A stretch of DNA of 64,000 nt from an uncultured Pseudomonadales bacterium (GTDB taxonomy: Bacteria > Pseudomonadota > Gammaproteobacteria > Pseudomonadales > Azotimanducaceae), in assembly GCA_958295875.1 (NCBI GenBank), contig OY282379.1, positions 2,046,001-2,110,000 on the forward strand, written 5' to 3'. This document shows positions 51,801 to 60,992 of the stretch, piece by piece (within the stretch, counting starts at the first letter, position 1; each line of letters opens with the position of its first letter). Below the pieces are notes generated by a model that had not been told where the DNA came from, ran no database searches, and saw nothing but the letters and a program-made list of their open reading frames with translations. The position numbers and the translations under genes are program-made.

Positions 51801-53781
51801 TGACGAGGTTGGCTAGCACATGGTCGTAAATGGCGTCGAACGTCACGAAGTGCTCGCACTCCGCGGCGAAATCTCCGCGCAGGTCGTCTTCGAGCAGGAT
51901 GTCGAGCACGGTGAGGTCGCCGAGGGCGACGGGCGCGCCAAGCTGTTGCGGCGGTTCCAGGTAGTTGGCGAACCGGTCCAGCAGGATGGCGCGGTTGGCG
52001 ACGATGGGCGAGGGCGCTCGCGCCACCACAGCGCGGGTGCCATCGGCAAGGCCGGCGCTGGCCACCAAATCGTCCAAGGGGCCGTCCGTGATGGCGAGGT
52101 TTAACTCGGCGGTGAGTTGGCCGCGCACATAGGCGGATGCCTTTTCGCGCAGGCGGTCGTCCGACAACAGCTTTTTGCCTTCGTGGGAAAAGCGCTGCCG
52201 CAGCACTGGGCCGAACAGCGCATCCTGCGCCACCGCGTTGACGAGGCCGTAAGGATCCAGCACGTCGGCGGTCTTCAAGAGCGCCCGCGCGTCCTCGATG
52301 TTCGCCAGATAGCCTGCCAGCGCCCGGAAGTTGTCCGCGGCGTCTGCTTTCCAGTGGTTGTAGAGATACATGCCGACGGCGCTCAGCAACTGCGAGCGGG
52401 CCTCTCGATAGTTCTTCATCGGCTCGCCGAGCAGCAACTGCGCCACGCGCCCCCGCTCCTCGCGCGCCGCGCCCTTTTTGTCGTTGTAGTTCTTCCACGC
52501 CCGCGACAAGTCATCGTCGTAGCGCACGCGGTCTGCGTCTTGCGCCCACTTGAAGAAGGTGCGCCGCCGCTCCCGGTCTGCCCGCGCCGCCAACTCGCCT
52601 TGCGGCGTCTCTTCCGTGGCGAGGCGGCCATATTGGTGGGTGGAGGTGGCCTTGATGCGCCGTCGGCAACTCAAGTAGCGCAGGTAGCGGTAAGCCACGC
52701 CAAACACGTTCAGGTACTCCGTGGGCGTGTGCGTCAGCTTCAGCGCGGCGCCGGCCTGCAGCCGCTGCAGGCGCTCTGTGGGGTGCAGGTAGCGCTGCAA
52801 GCTGCGGCGGTAGTGGTCGAAGATGTAGGGGTTGTCCGCCACGAACGCCTTGATGCGCTGCTCCACCGACAAGATGCCGGAGACGATGGCCAAGCGCAGG
52901 CGCTCGATGCCGTCGTCGCCGTCCTCAAGGGGCGAGTAGTCGATGACGCCGTCGATGTTGCCCTGCTCAAAGAGCTCCACTGGAGAGAGCCCGACGATCT
53001 TGGCGCACTCCTGCCAAGAGAGGTTCATGCGCCGCGCGATGCTGGCGAGCCCTTGGGGTTGGATGGTGCTGAACACGCCGTCGCGCACGGCGAGGATCAT
53101 GTTGCTGGCGGCGAGCGGAATCGCGCCGCCGGAGTAGCCCAAGCCGAACACGATGCCGAGGTTGGGCACGTCCGTGTTGGCCATCTCGGCGATGAGCCTG
53201 GAAATGCTGTGCGCTTGGCTGTTGCGGTTCGCGTCTGCGCTGGCGTCCGCGCCGGGCGTGTCCATCAGGCTGACAATGGGAATGGAGCGTCTGGAAAACT
53301 CCTCGATGCGCCTCGCCGCGGCGGCGTGATGCGCCGGCCCCCACACGCCGTTCTGGACCGAGCGGTCTTGGGCGATGAAGCCGACCAAGCGGGGTTCGCC
53401 GTCGAAATCCATGCGCACGCAGGCGGCGTAGAACGGGCCGTCGCTCTCTTCCAATGACACCTCGTCGCCCAACTGGCGGATGATGCCGGGAGCGGCGGCG
53501 CGGCGCGGGTCTTGCGCGGCGACGATGACGGCCTCGATGTACGAGTCCACATCCATGTTGGCAAGCGCTTCCCGGCGGCGGGCCACTTCGGGCGCCGCCA
53601 GCAGCCCGCGCATGGAGCCATCGGGCCCGGCGTCTGGGTCTGGGAACAGGGAGAAATCTTGCGCAAGGCGTTCCGCGATGACGAACAGCCTGTCGCCAGC
53701 CTCGGCGGCTTGGGTCATAGGGGCTTCTTCGGCCTTTGTGCTTCGGCGTTGATGCTTCGGCTCTTGGGAGCTTTCCGACAT
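48826..53781 (-). CDS. giant single-chain acyl-CoA carboxylase
   Basis: 1651 residues from ATG 53781 (ATG 53718 is an alternative). Domain order: AccA-like carboxyltransferase half (about 90-320; VSLMDTPGAD, GLGYSGGAIPLA), a helical region of 500 residues, AccD-like half (about 850-1010; FISSGGMQTKEGAGALFSM, GYGDCTGGAQAS), biotin carboxylase (about 1066-1530; GGGGKG ATP-grasp loop near 1235; FMEMNTRLQVEHP), biotinyl domain (about 1580-1651). The biotin-lysine motif reads EAFKI (K1602) instead of EAMKM. It contains every part of a carboxylase, including malonyl-CoA-forming ones. Its divergent neighbour is moaB-fabY. Confidence 0.85.
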   Translation of the reverse strand: MSESSQEPKHQRRSTKAEEAPMTQAAEAGDRLFVIAERLAQDFSLFPDPDAGPDGSMRGLLAAPEVARRREALANMDVDSYIEAVIVAAQDPRRAAAPGIIRQLGDEVSLEESDGPFYAACVRMDFDGEPRLVGFIAQDRSVQNGVWGPAHHAAAARRIEEFSRRSIPIVSLMDTPGADASADANRNSQAHSISRLIAEMANTDVPNLGIVFGLGYSGGAIPLAASNMILAVRDGVFSTIQPQGLASIARRMNLSWQECAKIVGLSPVELFEQGNIDGVIDYSPLEDGDDGIERLRLAIVSGILSVEQRIKAFVADNPYIFDHYRRSLQRYLHPTERLQRLQAGAALKLTHTPTEYLNVFGVAYRYLRYLSCRRRIKATSTHQYGRLATEETPQGELAARADRERRRTFFKWAQDADRVRYDDDLSRAWKNYNDKKGAAREERGRVAQLLLGEPMKNYREARSQLLSAVGMYLYNHWKADAADNFRALAGYLANIEDARALLKTADVLDPYGLVNAVAQDALFGPVLRQRFSHEGKKLLSDDRLREKASAYVRGQLTAELNLAITDGPLDDLVASAGLADGTRAVVARAPSPIVANRAILLDRFANYLEPPQQLGAPVALGDLTVLDILLEDDLRGDFAAECEHFVTFDAIYDHVLANLVTVAEEAGRSRSLSAESLAALLDQAFAATPKSPSAAAAARPVEERKRQFFDWFLRIAAPRRAGEFFAAVEEWKKSAFAQISDTLFVVVTFLFERLVSSWLRAQWDGRRYDGRILPRRIGRRKDFWNQLSIAYRDILIQNALRRLKGRGVAPQDFIDTFFSNFHELFGDLLSSNPCDFPGLRLSIEAALSRDATPCGVVTGIGTFDDGAGGQRMGAVISNAHFQAGAFDMASAEKFCKLLVTCAEQRLPVVCFISSGGMQTKEGAGALFSMAAINDRITRFVRDHELPVIVFGYGDCTGGAQASFVTHPLAQTYYFSGASMPFAGQIVVSSNLPADATLSNYLWRVSGAMRGLVQHPFLPTLDDELRKIDPDIPVPKETVAGAVRRVMAGGFDLAPPAAAEQRRPEVREGDLVRPVAKVLIHARGCTAVKLIRVAQRQGLQVVLVQSDPDMESTAVDMLREEDALVCIGGATPDESYLNAMSVLSVAEHEGVDALHPGIGFLSESSQFAELVRSRGINFIGPPVASMETMGNKSNAIATALRLNAPVVPGSHGVVTDAVRAADLAAEIGYPILIKAVHGGGGKGIQLVDSADAFHELFGRVSAEARAAFGNGDVYLEKYVTSLRHIEVQLLRDHHGNTKVLGLRDCSVQRDKQKVIEESASTALGDDLEQVVLQHSAAIADAVSYVGAGTVEFIYDLAANAVYFMEMNTRLQVEHPVTELVSGVDIVAEQFRIAAGESIADLKIERNGYAIEARINAERLAINAAGDVLFQPSPGAIVDCDLPAAEGIDIASAAGAGKFVSPYYDSMIAQIIAHGRDRDDAARKLAAYLDRVKITGIATNVPLVKQVLRDPTFLGGEYDTDYLKGFLARIDATSLIKEIEAAAGADAGAIDRSAIKIDDSDELRVLSPTTGIFYLAPSPAEPDYVQVGQQVRMDDTLCQLEAFKIFTPLRLGDFNGGEEPLYEADAYEIARINVSSGQQVNAGDLLFVVRPVA

Positions 53782-53839
53782 GCGCGAATCAGTTCGCTAC
53801 TGTAATGTAAGCGTTGTCGTTTCCGCAATCCGGGAAGCC

Positions 53840-54349
53840 ATGACGCGCCAGCCGCTCGCCATCGCAGTGCTCACCGTTTCTGACACGCGCACCGAGCGGG
53901 ACGACCCCTCGGGAGACCTGTTGTGTGAGCGTCTGCAGGGGGCGGGGCACCGGCTTGCGGCGCGCGCCGTGGAGCGGGACGACATCTATCGCATCCGCGC
54001 CCGCGTCTCGGCCTGGATTGCGGATGACTCCGTGGAGGTGGTGCTCAGCACCGGCGGCACCGGCTTCACCGGGCGCGACAGCACGCCGGAAGCGTTGTTG
54101 CCGCTCTTCGACAAGACCATCAACGGCTTCGGCGAACTGTTCCGGGAGATTTCCTACGCCGAGATTGGCACGTCCACCATTCAATCCCGCGCCGTTGCGG
54201 GGCTGGCCAACGGCACCCTGCTGTTCGCGCTGCCGGGCTCGCGCAACGCTTGCCGCACCGGCTGGGACAAAATCCTCGTCAATCAGCTGGACATCGACTT
54301 CACGCCGTGCAACTTCGCGGAGCTGATGTCGAGGTTCAAGGAACGCTGA
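53840..54349 (+). CDS. moaB: molybdenum cofactor biosynthesis protein B
   Basis: 169 residues from ATG 53840, the MoaB norm; the frame is open upstream to 53780. [13 protein letters not shown] at residue 11, [16 protein letters not shown] near 71 and [16 protein letters not shown] near 132 are MoaB/MogA signatures of molybdopterin adenylylation-type proteins. Stands alone between the giant carboxylase and fabY. Confidence 0.92.
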   Translation: MTRQPLAIAVLTVSDTRTERDDPSGDLLCERLQGAGHRLAARAVERDDIYRIRARVSAWIADDSVEVVLSTGGTGFTGRDSTPEALLPLFDKTINGFGELFREISYAEIGTSTIQSRAVAGLANGTLLFALPGSRNACRTGWDKILVNQLDIDFTPCNFAELMSRFKER

Positions 54350-54439
54350 CGCGGCAGCGCTGAGAGGGAGGAGGGGGACGGAAGAGCGGGTGATGGCCGT
54401 GATGGCCGCAACGCTGGTGTAAAACGCCCGGCCAATCTC

Positions 54440-54445
54440 TACAAT
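54440..54445 (+). promoter_or_regulatory. candidate -10 element for fabY
   Basis: TACAAT, five of six matches, 34 bases before the TTG start of fabY; a weak GTGTAA lies 17 bases upstream. Confidence 0.3.
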
Positions 54446-54479
54446 CGTTGGCTCGCCGGTGTTGCCAAGGGCGCGCTGT

Positions 54480-56333
54480 TTGTCAATCCTGCCTGTCATC
54501 GTCGGCCTCGGCGGCGTCAACTCTGCTGGGCGCGTTTCCGGCCATCACGCCTTGCGGCGCCTCGTCATCGACGCGCTGCCCGAAACCGCCGCGGGGGAAA
54601 CCTACGCGAGCCTCGCGGGTTTGATGGGGCTGGCGGCGAACCCGGCCGAGCCGGCGACGCGCCAATACATCCGCGACCACACGCTCATTCGGCGCATCGA
54701 GTGCTTCGACCCTGAAGATGTGGCATGTCATCGCGCCGCCACCATCCACGCGCCGGCAGACGAGCGTTTGCGCTTCGTGATGTCGAAGCGGCGCTTGCCG
54801 GAGCGCTTGCCCGCTGGTTGGCAAGTGCGGGCGTTGCCGAATGGCGATGTCGAAGTGTGCGCCGATGCCGGCGCCGACGTGTTGTTTCCAGATCGGCAAG
54901 CCTCCCGCGTCACGTCCGCCGGCCAAGCTCCCACCGGCTTCGACCCGGCGCGCCTGTATCCGTCGCGCAACCATCCGCGTGGCCTGCAGCTCACGGTGTT
55001 CGGCGCCTCGGACGCGGTGCGTTCCTTGGGTGTGGACTGGGATGCGCTGCGCGCCCGCGTGCGTCCAGACGAGTTCGCCGTGTACGCCGGCAGCGCGATG
55101 GGCCAGCTCGACCTGGCCGGCACCGGCGGCATGTTCCAAGCGCCTTTGACCGGCAAGCGCATCACCTCCAAGCAGGTGCCCTTGGGGCTCGCGGAGATGC
55201 CCACAGACTTCATCAATGCCTATGTGGTGGGCAGCGTGGGGTCAACAGGCGCCATGATCGGCGCCTGCGCGACGTTCCTCTACAACTTGAAGATCGCCGT
55301 GGACGAAATCCGCGCCGGGCGGCTGCGGGTGGCCTTGGTCGGCGGCGCCGAAGCGCCCATCGTGCCGGAAGTGGTGGAGGGCTATCGCGTCATGGGCGCG
55401 TTGGCCGAGGACGAAGCGTTGATGGCCCTCGATGGCAGCGAGCGGGTGGAGAACCGGCGCGCCTGCCGCCCGTTCGGGGAAAACTGCGGCTTCACCTTGG
55501 CGGAGGCGGCGGTCTTTGCCGTGGTGATGGACGATGCGCTGGCCCTCGACATCGGCGCGGACATCCGTTGCGCCGCGCCAGCCGTGTTCGTGAACGCAGA
55601 TGGCTTCAAGAAATCCATCCCGGGGCCTGGCGTCGGCAACTACGTCACCGTCGCCAAGGCGCTGGCGTTGGCGCGAGCCGTGGTGGGCGAAGACAGCGTG
55701 CGGCGGCGTTCATACATCCATGCGCACGGCACCGGCACGCCGCAGAACCGCGTCACCGAATCGCACATCATGAATGAGTTGGCGAAGGCGTTTGGCATCG
55801 AACGCTGGCCAGTGGCCGCGGTGAAGGCGTTCTTGGGGCACTCGTTGGCGCCGGCCTCCGGCGATCAACTCGCCTGCGCCGTCGGCAGTTGGGCGTGCGG
55901 CTGGCTGCCGGGCATCACCACCATCGATGCGGTGGCGGAGGATGTCCACGCCAGCCACTTGGGCTTCGACACGCGCCATGCGCAGTTCGAGCCGACGGAC
56001 ATGGACGTGGCGCTCATCAACTCCAAGGGCTTCGGCGGCAACAACGCCACCGGCGTGATCCTCGCGCCGCATGTGGCGCGGCAAATGCTGAAGCGGAAGC
56101 ACGGCGCCGCCGCGATGAACGCCTACGCGGGGCGTTTGGAAGCGGTGCGCGGCGCCATCAAGGACTATGACGCGGCCATGACGCGCGGCGAGGTGAAGCC
56201 GATTTACCGCTTCGGCGATGGCGTGCTCCAAGGCAGCGACATGGCCTTGAACGCGGATGAGCTGCGCGTTCCTGGCTATGGCCCATCCATCCCGCTGCGC
56301 GTGGAAAACCCATTTGGCGACATGACGGCGTAG
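54480..56333 (+). CDS. fabY: beta-ketoacyl-ACP synthase FabY
   Basis: 617 residues from TTG 54480; AAGGG lies 8 bases upstream and the protein then starts SILPVIVGLGGVNSAGR, as FabY does. C263 (GACATF), H416 (HAHGTGTP) and H454 (FLGHSLA) form the Cys-His-His triad. It matches the 630-residue FabY of Pseudomonas, which condenses acetyl-CoA with malonyl-ACP to start fatty acid synthesis in place of FabH. PTDFINAYVVGSVGSTG and GFGGNNATG-type blocks are present throughout. Confidence 0.88.
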   Translation: MSILPVIVGLGGVNSAGRVSGHHALRRLVIDALPETAAGETYASLAGLMGLAANPAEPATRQYIRDHTLIRRIECFDPEDVACHRAATIHAPADERLRFVMSKRRLPERLPAGWQVRALPNGDVEVCADAGADVLFPDRQASRVTSAGQAPTGFDPARLYPSRNHPRGLQLTVFGASDAVRSLGVDWDALRARVRPDEFAVYAGSAMGQLDLAGTGGMFQAPLTGKRITSKQVPLGLAEMPTDFINAYVVGSVGSTGAMIGACATFLYNLKIAVDEIRAGRLRVALVGGAEAPIVPEVVEGYRVMGALAEDEALMALDGSERVENRRACRPFGENCGFTLAEAAVFAVVMDDALALDIGADIRCAAPAVFVNADGFKKSIPGPGVGNYVTVAKALALARAVVGEDSVRRRSYIHAHGTGTPQNRVTESHIMNELAKAFGIERWPVAAVKAFLGHSLAPASGDQLACAVGSWACGWLPGITTIDAVAEDVHASHLGFDTRHAQFEPTDMDVALINSKGFGGNNATGVILAPHVARQMLKRKHGAAAMNAYAGRLEAVRGAIKDYDAAMTRGEVKPIYRFGDGVLQGSDMALNADELRVPGYGPSIPLRVENPFGDMTA

Positions 56334-56422
56334 CGGCGCTGGCGCCGTGGGGCGGCGAGCATGCGCTTCGGCCGCCGCTTTCGATGGCCGCCCGTGGCCT
56401 TTGATGCCAAGCGGGCGCGGCG
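56334..56422. other. intergenic gap after fabY with a small hairpin
   Basis: Between the convergent fabY and SirB1-like genes; CGGCGC and GCGCCG (56334-56347) can form a short stem. No gene seen. Confidence 0.3.
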
Positions 56423-57238
56423 TCAGTTCTGGGTGCGTGAGATGCCTTGCGGCAAGGCGTTCAAGCGCGTGCGGATGTATGCCTTGGCGCGTCCGCTGGC
56501 GTGTTCGGAAGCCAGTTCGAGCTCTTGGCGCGCCATGTCCAGCGAACCCAGGGTGAGCCAAATGTCCGCCCGGTCGATGTGCAACCCGCAGTCTCCAGGC
56601 TTCAGCATGAGCTGGCAGTCCGTAAGCGCCAAAGCGTAGCCCGGGTCTTCGCGGGCTTGGCGCAGCATGCGCAGGTTGTTCAACATGCGCAGCGCGATGT
56701 CGGTCGGCCCGGCGCGGCGGAAGGCGGCGTCCGCGTCGCGTTCCGATGGCCCGCCGCCGGGCCCGCCACCCAGTTCTTCGCGCAGCCAAGCGCGGCACTC
56801 GCCCTCGTTGGTGAGCGCCATCTCGAAGGGGTCCACCAAGGCATTGCCCAGCGTCACCAAGAAGCGGCGGGGGAAGTTGACGCCGGCGGCCTCCAAGCCC
56901 AGACACTCCGCCACGCCGATGAGGATGACGCCGAGCGTGATGGGAATGCCCCGGCGGCTCTGCAGCACATGCTCGATGGAACTGTTCTCCGCCCGATGGA
57001 AGCCCTCCGCGGCGCCGGCGAAGCCGGCCTCGCGCAGCGCCGTCACCAGCGCTTCGGCGTCGGTGGCCGCCGACGCCCCGTCGGCAAGGCGGCGCAAGTC
57101 TTGGCGGCACCAGTCCGCGCGCGTGTCGGGCTTCACGATGCGCGACACCAACAGTGCGCCGTCCACGGCGCTGCCGCCGTGCTCGCCGAACTCCCGGAAC
57201 GCCTGCAACAGCTCGGCCGGCAACGCGGAAACGCTCAT
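56423..57238 (-). CDS. SirB1-family transglutaminase-like protein with TPR
   Basis: 271 residues. The N-terminal half has the SirB1 region ([26 protein letters not shown], then [10 protein letters not shown]), a relative of transglutaminases that is probably inactive. The C-terminal half has TPR-like helices ([22 protein letters not shown]). ATG overlaps the prfC stop by 4 bases. In other gammaproteobacteria the family sits with prfA/hemK; the placement after prfC here is different. Confidence 0.8.
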   Translation of the reverse strand: MSVSALPAELLQAFREFGEHGGSAVDGALLVSRIVKPDTRADWCRQDLRRLADGASAATDAEALVTALREAGFAGAAEGFHRAENSSIEHVLQSRRGIPITLGVILIGVAECLGLEAAGVNFPRRFLVTLGNALVDPFEMALTNEGECRAWLREELGGGPGGGPSERDADAAFRRAGPTDIALRMLNNLRMLRQAREDPGYALALTDCQLMLKPGDCGLHIDRADIWLTLGSLDMARQELELASEHASGRAKAYIRTRLNALPQGISRTQN

Positions 57239-58815
57239 GCATGTTCCCGGGTGGCGGCGAAGTGGATGTCTGGCCAGCGCTCTTGCACGAGCTGCAGGTT
57301 GGCGTGGGATGGCGCGAGATAGGCCAACTGGCCGCCGGCGTCCGTGGCCAGATTGACGGCGTTGGCCGCCTTGAACTCCTTCATGCGCATGTCGTCGTCC
57401 GCGCTCAGCCAGCGCACCGCGGCGATGCGGCTGTCTTCATAGATGCAGTCCGCGCGATATTCGTCCTTCAAGCGGAACGCCACCAAGTCGAACTGCAGGG
57501 CGCCGATGGCGCCGACGATCAACGTCCGGCTCTGCTCCGGCACGAAAACTTGGGTGGCGCCTTCCTCCGCCAACTGGCGCACGCCCTTGTCCAACTGTTT
57601 GGACTTGAGTGGATCGCGCACCCGCACCCGGCGAAACAGCTCCGGCGCAAAGTTCGGCACGCCCGTGAAGCGCAGCGCCTCGCCTTCGGTGAAGGTATCC
57701 CCGATCTGAATGGCGCCGTGGTTGTGCAGGCCGATGATGTCGCCGGCGAATGCCGCTTCGGCGTGGGTGCGCTCGCCGGCGAAGAACGTCTTGGCGTCCC
57801 CAGCCTTGATGTCCTTCCCGGTGCGCACATGGCGCAGGCGCATCCCGGCGCGGTAGCTGCCGGAGCAGACGCGCATGAACGCGATGCGGTCTCGATGCAG
57901 GGGATCCATGTTCGCCTGAATCTTGAACACGAAGCCCGTGAACTGCTCCTCGGTGGCGGCGACGGCGCGGGTGGTGGTGGCGCGTTCGTGGGGGCAGGGC
58001 GCTTCCTCCACCAAATGGTTCAGGAAGTGATCGACGCCGAAGTTGCCGAGCGCCGTGCCGAAGAACACCGGCGTCTGGCGGCCTTCAAGGAACGCCTCCC
58101 GGTTGTAGGCGTGGCTGGCGCCACGCACCAATTCCACTTCCTCTTGGAACGCCGCCGCGTCGTCACCCAGCCAAGCGCGGGCCGCCGCGCTGTCCAAGCC
58201 GTCGATCGTGGGATAGGCGTGCCGCTCGTGGCCATGCCCGCGTTCGTAACAGTGGATGCGGTCTTCCGCTAGGTGATACGCGCCGCGAAACAGCCGCCCG
58301 GCACCGATGGGCCAAGTGATCGGGGCGCCGGCGATGTCGAGGGCCGCCTCCACCTCGTCCAATAGGTCCACCGGCTCTCGAATGTCGCGGTCCAGCTTGT
58401 TGATGAAGGTGAGGATGGGCGTGTTGCGCAGCCGGCACACTTCCAACAGCCGTTTGGTGCGCGGCTCCACGCCCTTTGCGCCGTCGATCACCATGAGCGC
58501 TGCGTCCACGGCGGTGAGGGTTCGGTAGGTGTCCTCCGAGAAGTCTTCGTGGCCAGGCGTGTCGAGCAGGTTCACCACGCGGTGCTGGTACGGGAACTGC
58601 ATCACCGAGGTGGTGACGCTGATGCCGCGCGCCTGCTCCATCGCCATCCAGTCCGACGTGGCGCGGCGGCTGGATTTGCGCGCCTTCACCGTGCCGGCCA
58701 ACGCGATGGCGTTGCCATGCAGCAGCAATTTTTCCGTGATGGTCGTCTTGCCGGCGTCCGGGTGCGAAATAATCGCGAACGTGCGCCGCCTAGCGACCGC
58801 TTCGCGCAGTGTCAT
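57235..58815 (-). CDS. prfC: peptide chain release factor 3
   Basis: 526 residues. G1 is SHPDAGKTT (17-25), G3 DTPGHEDFS and G4 NKLDRD, all in RF3 form; [21 protein letters not shown] is the switch region. RF3 is the GTPase that removes RF1/RF2 after termination. Same strand and near rimI, 39 bases after it. Confidence 0.95.
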   Translation of the reverse strand: MTLREAVARRRTFAIISHPDAGKTTITEKLLLHGNAIALAGTVKARKSSRRATSDWMAMEQARGISVTTSVMQFPYQHRVVNLLDTPGHEDFSEDTYRTLTAVDAALMVIDGAKGVEPRTKRLLEVCRLRNTPILTFINKLDRDIREPVDLLDEVEAALDIAGAPITWPIGAGRLFRGAYHLAEDRIHCYERGHGHERHAYPTIDGLDSAAARAWLGDDAAAFQEEVELVRGASHAYNREAFLEGRQTPVFFGTALGNFGVDHFLNHLVEEAPCPHERATTTRAVAATEEQFTGFVFKIQANMDPLHRDRIAFMRVCSGSYRAGMRLRHVRTGKDIKAGDAKTFFAGERTHAEAAFAGDIIGLHNHGAIQIGDTFTEGEALRFTGVPNFAPELFRRVRVRDPLKSKQLDKGVRQLAEEGATQVFVPEQSRTLIVGAIGALQFDLVAFRLKDEYRADCIYEDSRIAAVRWLSADDDMRMKEFKAANAVNLATDAGGQLAYLAPSHANLQLVQERWPDIHFAATREHA

Positions 58816-58854
58816 CAGCGTCGCCAGAGGGAGGGCGGCGCGAATTATAGCGAA

Positions 58855-59373
58855 TCAGCGGTTGCGCACCGCGGCGGCTCGATGCCGATCCAATCGCAGC
58901 TCTAGGAGCCGCGCACTCTCTTTGGGTGCGCGATAGAAGTTCTTGCGGCGGCCGATTTCGATGAAGCCGAGTGCGCGGTAGAGCCGCCCGGCGCGGGCAT
59001 TGGAGGGCCGCACTTCCAAGGTGATGGCGGCGGCGCCCCGGCGCCGGGCACGGTCGATCATGTGGGTGGCGAGCGCCCGGCCATGCCCCCGGCGCTGTGC
59101 CGAAGGCCGCACGCTTATGTTCAGGAGGTGCGCCCGGCCCCGCGCCGCGGCCATCACGGCGTGGCCGACCAACTGCTCGCCGCACCACGCCGTCCAACAT
59201 TCGTGGCCGCTGCCGATGGCGTCTGCGAAGACGGCGGCGGTCCAGCCGCCGACGGCGTACACGGAGCGCTCCACGGCATGCACCTGGGCCACGTGCTCCG
59301 GGCGCATGGCGACGAAGTGCAACGATGCCGTGGATGCGGCCGCGGCGTTGGCATGGCGGCGCTCCGGCATCAT
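58855..59373 (-). CDS. rimI: ribosomal-protein-S18 alanine N-acetyltransferase
   Basis: 172 residues from ATG 59373, overlapping the previous stop (ATGA). GNAT fold: LLNISVRPSAQRRGHGRAL is the acetyl-CoA site (Q/R-x-x-G-x-G/A) and ARAGRLYRALGFIEIGRRKNFY the RimI C-terminal signature. It acetylates the N-terminus of S18, and order holD-rimI is as in E. coli. Confidence 0.88.
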   Translation of the reverse strand: MMPERRHANAAAASTASLHFVAMRPEHVAQVHAVERSVYAVGGWTAAVFADAIGSGHECWTAWCGEQLVGHAVMAAARGRAHLLNISVRPSAQRRGHGRALATHMIDRARRRGAAAITLEVRPSNARAGRLYRALGFIEIGRRKNFYRAPKESARLLELRLDRHRAAAVRNR

Positions 59374-59990
59374 CGCTTGGCTAGGATCTCCTGCCACAAC
59401 GCCCGCTTGTCCAAATCCTCCAAGGCGTCTGGCAGGAACACATGCGCGTCCCGCGGCGCATCGCCGATGAGCGTCTCCACCCGCGAACCGACGGCGAGCC
59501 AGTGCGTTTGCGCCGTGGTCTGCGCTGTCAAGAAGGCGCGAAAGGCGGCCCCGGCGGCGGCCATGCTGGCATCGCCAAAGTCCAATTGTGGCCACTCGAA
59601 CGCGATGTCTTGGCGTTCGCTCGCGCCGCTTGCGTCCAAGGCGCGGGCGATGTCTAGCAGGAGCCGCCGATGCCGCATCAGCGGCTCGTCGATGAGGGCG
59701 AGCGTTTGCCCCAACTTGAAGCACTGAATGACGAAGCGAACTGGTGGCGCCGCCGCGGTGCCGCGAGGGGCGGGGGCCGCGGCGCGGTGAGGTGGAGCGG
59801 CTGATGGTTCTTTGGGTGCCGCCCTAGCGCGCTCGCGCTGTTCGAGGCTGTGCGCGGAGTCGGGCGCTGCCTGTGCGGCTCGCGGCTCGGCGCCGGCGCG
59901 TCGATCTATCCGTTCGGATTCCGCTGCGCCGCGCCGCACCCAAACGTCGATGCCCAACGCCTGCAGATAGGCAAGCTGCCGTGCCTGCAT
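59370..59990 (-). CDS. HolD-like (DNA polymerase III psi) protein, divergent
   Basis: 206 residues. The start RQLAYLQALGIDVWVRR resembles the HolD N-terminus, and the gene precedes rimI as holD does in E. coli. After residue 20 it has a long Ala/Pro/Arg-rich, probably disordered linker (to about residue 80), then an alpha/beta part ending DLDKRALWQEILAKR. It is far longer than the 137-residue E. coli protein. The assignment rests mainly on position and the start. Confidence 0.5.
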   Translation of the reverse strand: MQARQLAYLQALGIDVWVRRGAAESERIDRRAGAEPRAAQAAPDSAHSLEQRERARAAPKEPSAAPPHRAAAPAPRGTAAAPPVRFVIQCFKLGQTLALIDEPLMRHRRLLLDIARALDASGASERQDIAFEWPQLDFGDASMAAAGAAFRAFLTAQTTAQTHWLAVGSRVETLIGDAPRDAHVFLPDALEDLDKRALWQEILAKR

Positions 59991-59993
59991 GGG

Positions 59994-60332
59994 TCAGCGG
60001 GCGCGTTCCGCGTCGCAGCGCGCCGCCATGATGAAGTCGTTGCGGTGCAGGCCGCCGATGGCATGGGTCCACCAAGCGACGGTGACCTTGCCCCACTCGG
60101 TGACGATTTCGGGATGGTGGTCTGCCGCCTCGGCGAGGGCGCCCACGGCGTCGGTGTAGGCGAGGGCTTCGGCAAAGTTCGCAAAGGTGAAGATGCGTTC
60201 CAGCGCCGGCACGCCGTTGCGGGCGCCAACCCGCCAATCCGGCACCAAGGCGCAGAGGGCTTCCTGCTCCGCCCCCGACACCGGCGGCGAGTCACTGCGG
60301 CAGGGCCGGCACGTCTCGTTGGCCAAGCTCAT
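59994..60332 (-). CDS. phhB: pterin-4-alpha-carbinolamine dehydratase
   Basis: 112 residues from ATG 60332. The active-site histidines are in [25 protein letters not shown]. It recycles pterin cofactor after phenylalanine hydroxylase or serves as DCoH; no phhA is in the window. Overlaps the ribE stop by 4 bases. Confidence 0.88.
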   Translation of the reverse strand: MSLANETCRPCRSDSPPVSGAEQEALCALVPDWRVGARNGVPALERIFTFANFAEALAYTDAVGALAEAADHHPEIVTEWGKVTVAWWTHAIGGLHRNDFIMAARCDAERAR

Positions 60333-60961
60333 GCCAAGAGTTCCCGCAGCAGCTCGCGATCGCGCAGCATCTCGCCGACCGCATCGACCACGGCTTGGGT
60401 GCGGCTGTCCACCTCCAAGTTCAGCAGGTCGCCATTGGCGAGGTTGCCGAAGCCGGTGCGCGCCAGCGTTTCCGGTATCAGGCTCACGGTGGCGGTGCCG
60501 GCGGCGCGGTCTAAGTCTGCAATGGTAAGGCTCGCGCCATCGAGGGCGATGAAGCCCTTCTGCATGAGGTATCTGCGCCACGGCTTCGGCACCGCCACGG
60601 ACACGCGCCGATGCCCTGGGCCGGATGCGACCGCGCAAACCGGCACCGTGCAGGCGATGTGCCCAGAAAGGATGTGGCCGCCCACCTCGTCGCCGACGCG
60701 GAACGAACGTTCCACGTTGACCTGTTCGCCCACCGCCAATGTGCCCAAGTTTGTGAGCGTGGTCGTTTCCCGCACCAGATCGAAGGCGGCGACGCCGCCG
60801 GCAAGGCCCGTCGCGGTGACGCAGGCGCCGTTGAGCGCTACCGAGGCGCCGAGTGCGAGGCCGTCGGCCAGCTCGCCTAAGTGGACTTGCAGGCGGGTGA
60901 TGCCATCGCCGCGCTCAACGCCAGTGACGGCGCAGCAGCCCTGGACGATGCCGGTGAACAC
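60329..60961 (-). CDS. ribE: riboflavin synthase alpha chain
   Basis: 210 residues from GTG 60961, giving the MFTGIVQG start. Two repeated lumazine-binding domains are seen: first with NGACVTATG (residues about 45-53), second with [14 protein letters not shown]. Product is riboflavin from 6,7-dimethyl-8-ribityllumazine. No FMN riboswitch was recognised upstream; 31 bases separate it from the TPR gene. Confidence 0.93.
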   Translation of the reverse strand: MFTGIVQGCCAVTGVERGDGITRLQVHLGELADGLALGASVALNGACVTATGLAGGVAAFDLVRETTTLTNLGTLAVGEQVNVERSFRVGDEVGGHILSGHIACTVPVCAVASGPGHRRVSVAVPKPWRRYLMQKGFIALDGASLTIADLDRAAGTATVSLIPETLARTGFGNLANGDLLNLEVDSRTQAVVDAVGEMLRDRELLRELLA

Positions 60962-60992
60962 GGCGTTGGCCCTGCGCGATGGCGCGCCGGCG

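Noticed and set aside
52117..53457. 446-residue plus-strand open frame
   Set aside because: Shadow of the giant carboxylase.
60962..60992. FMN riboswitch before ribE
   Set aside because: Gap is only 31 bases and the gene lies within an operon.
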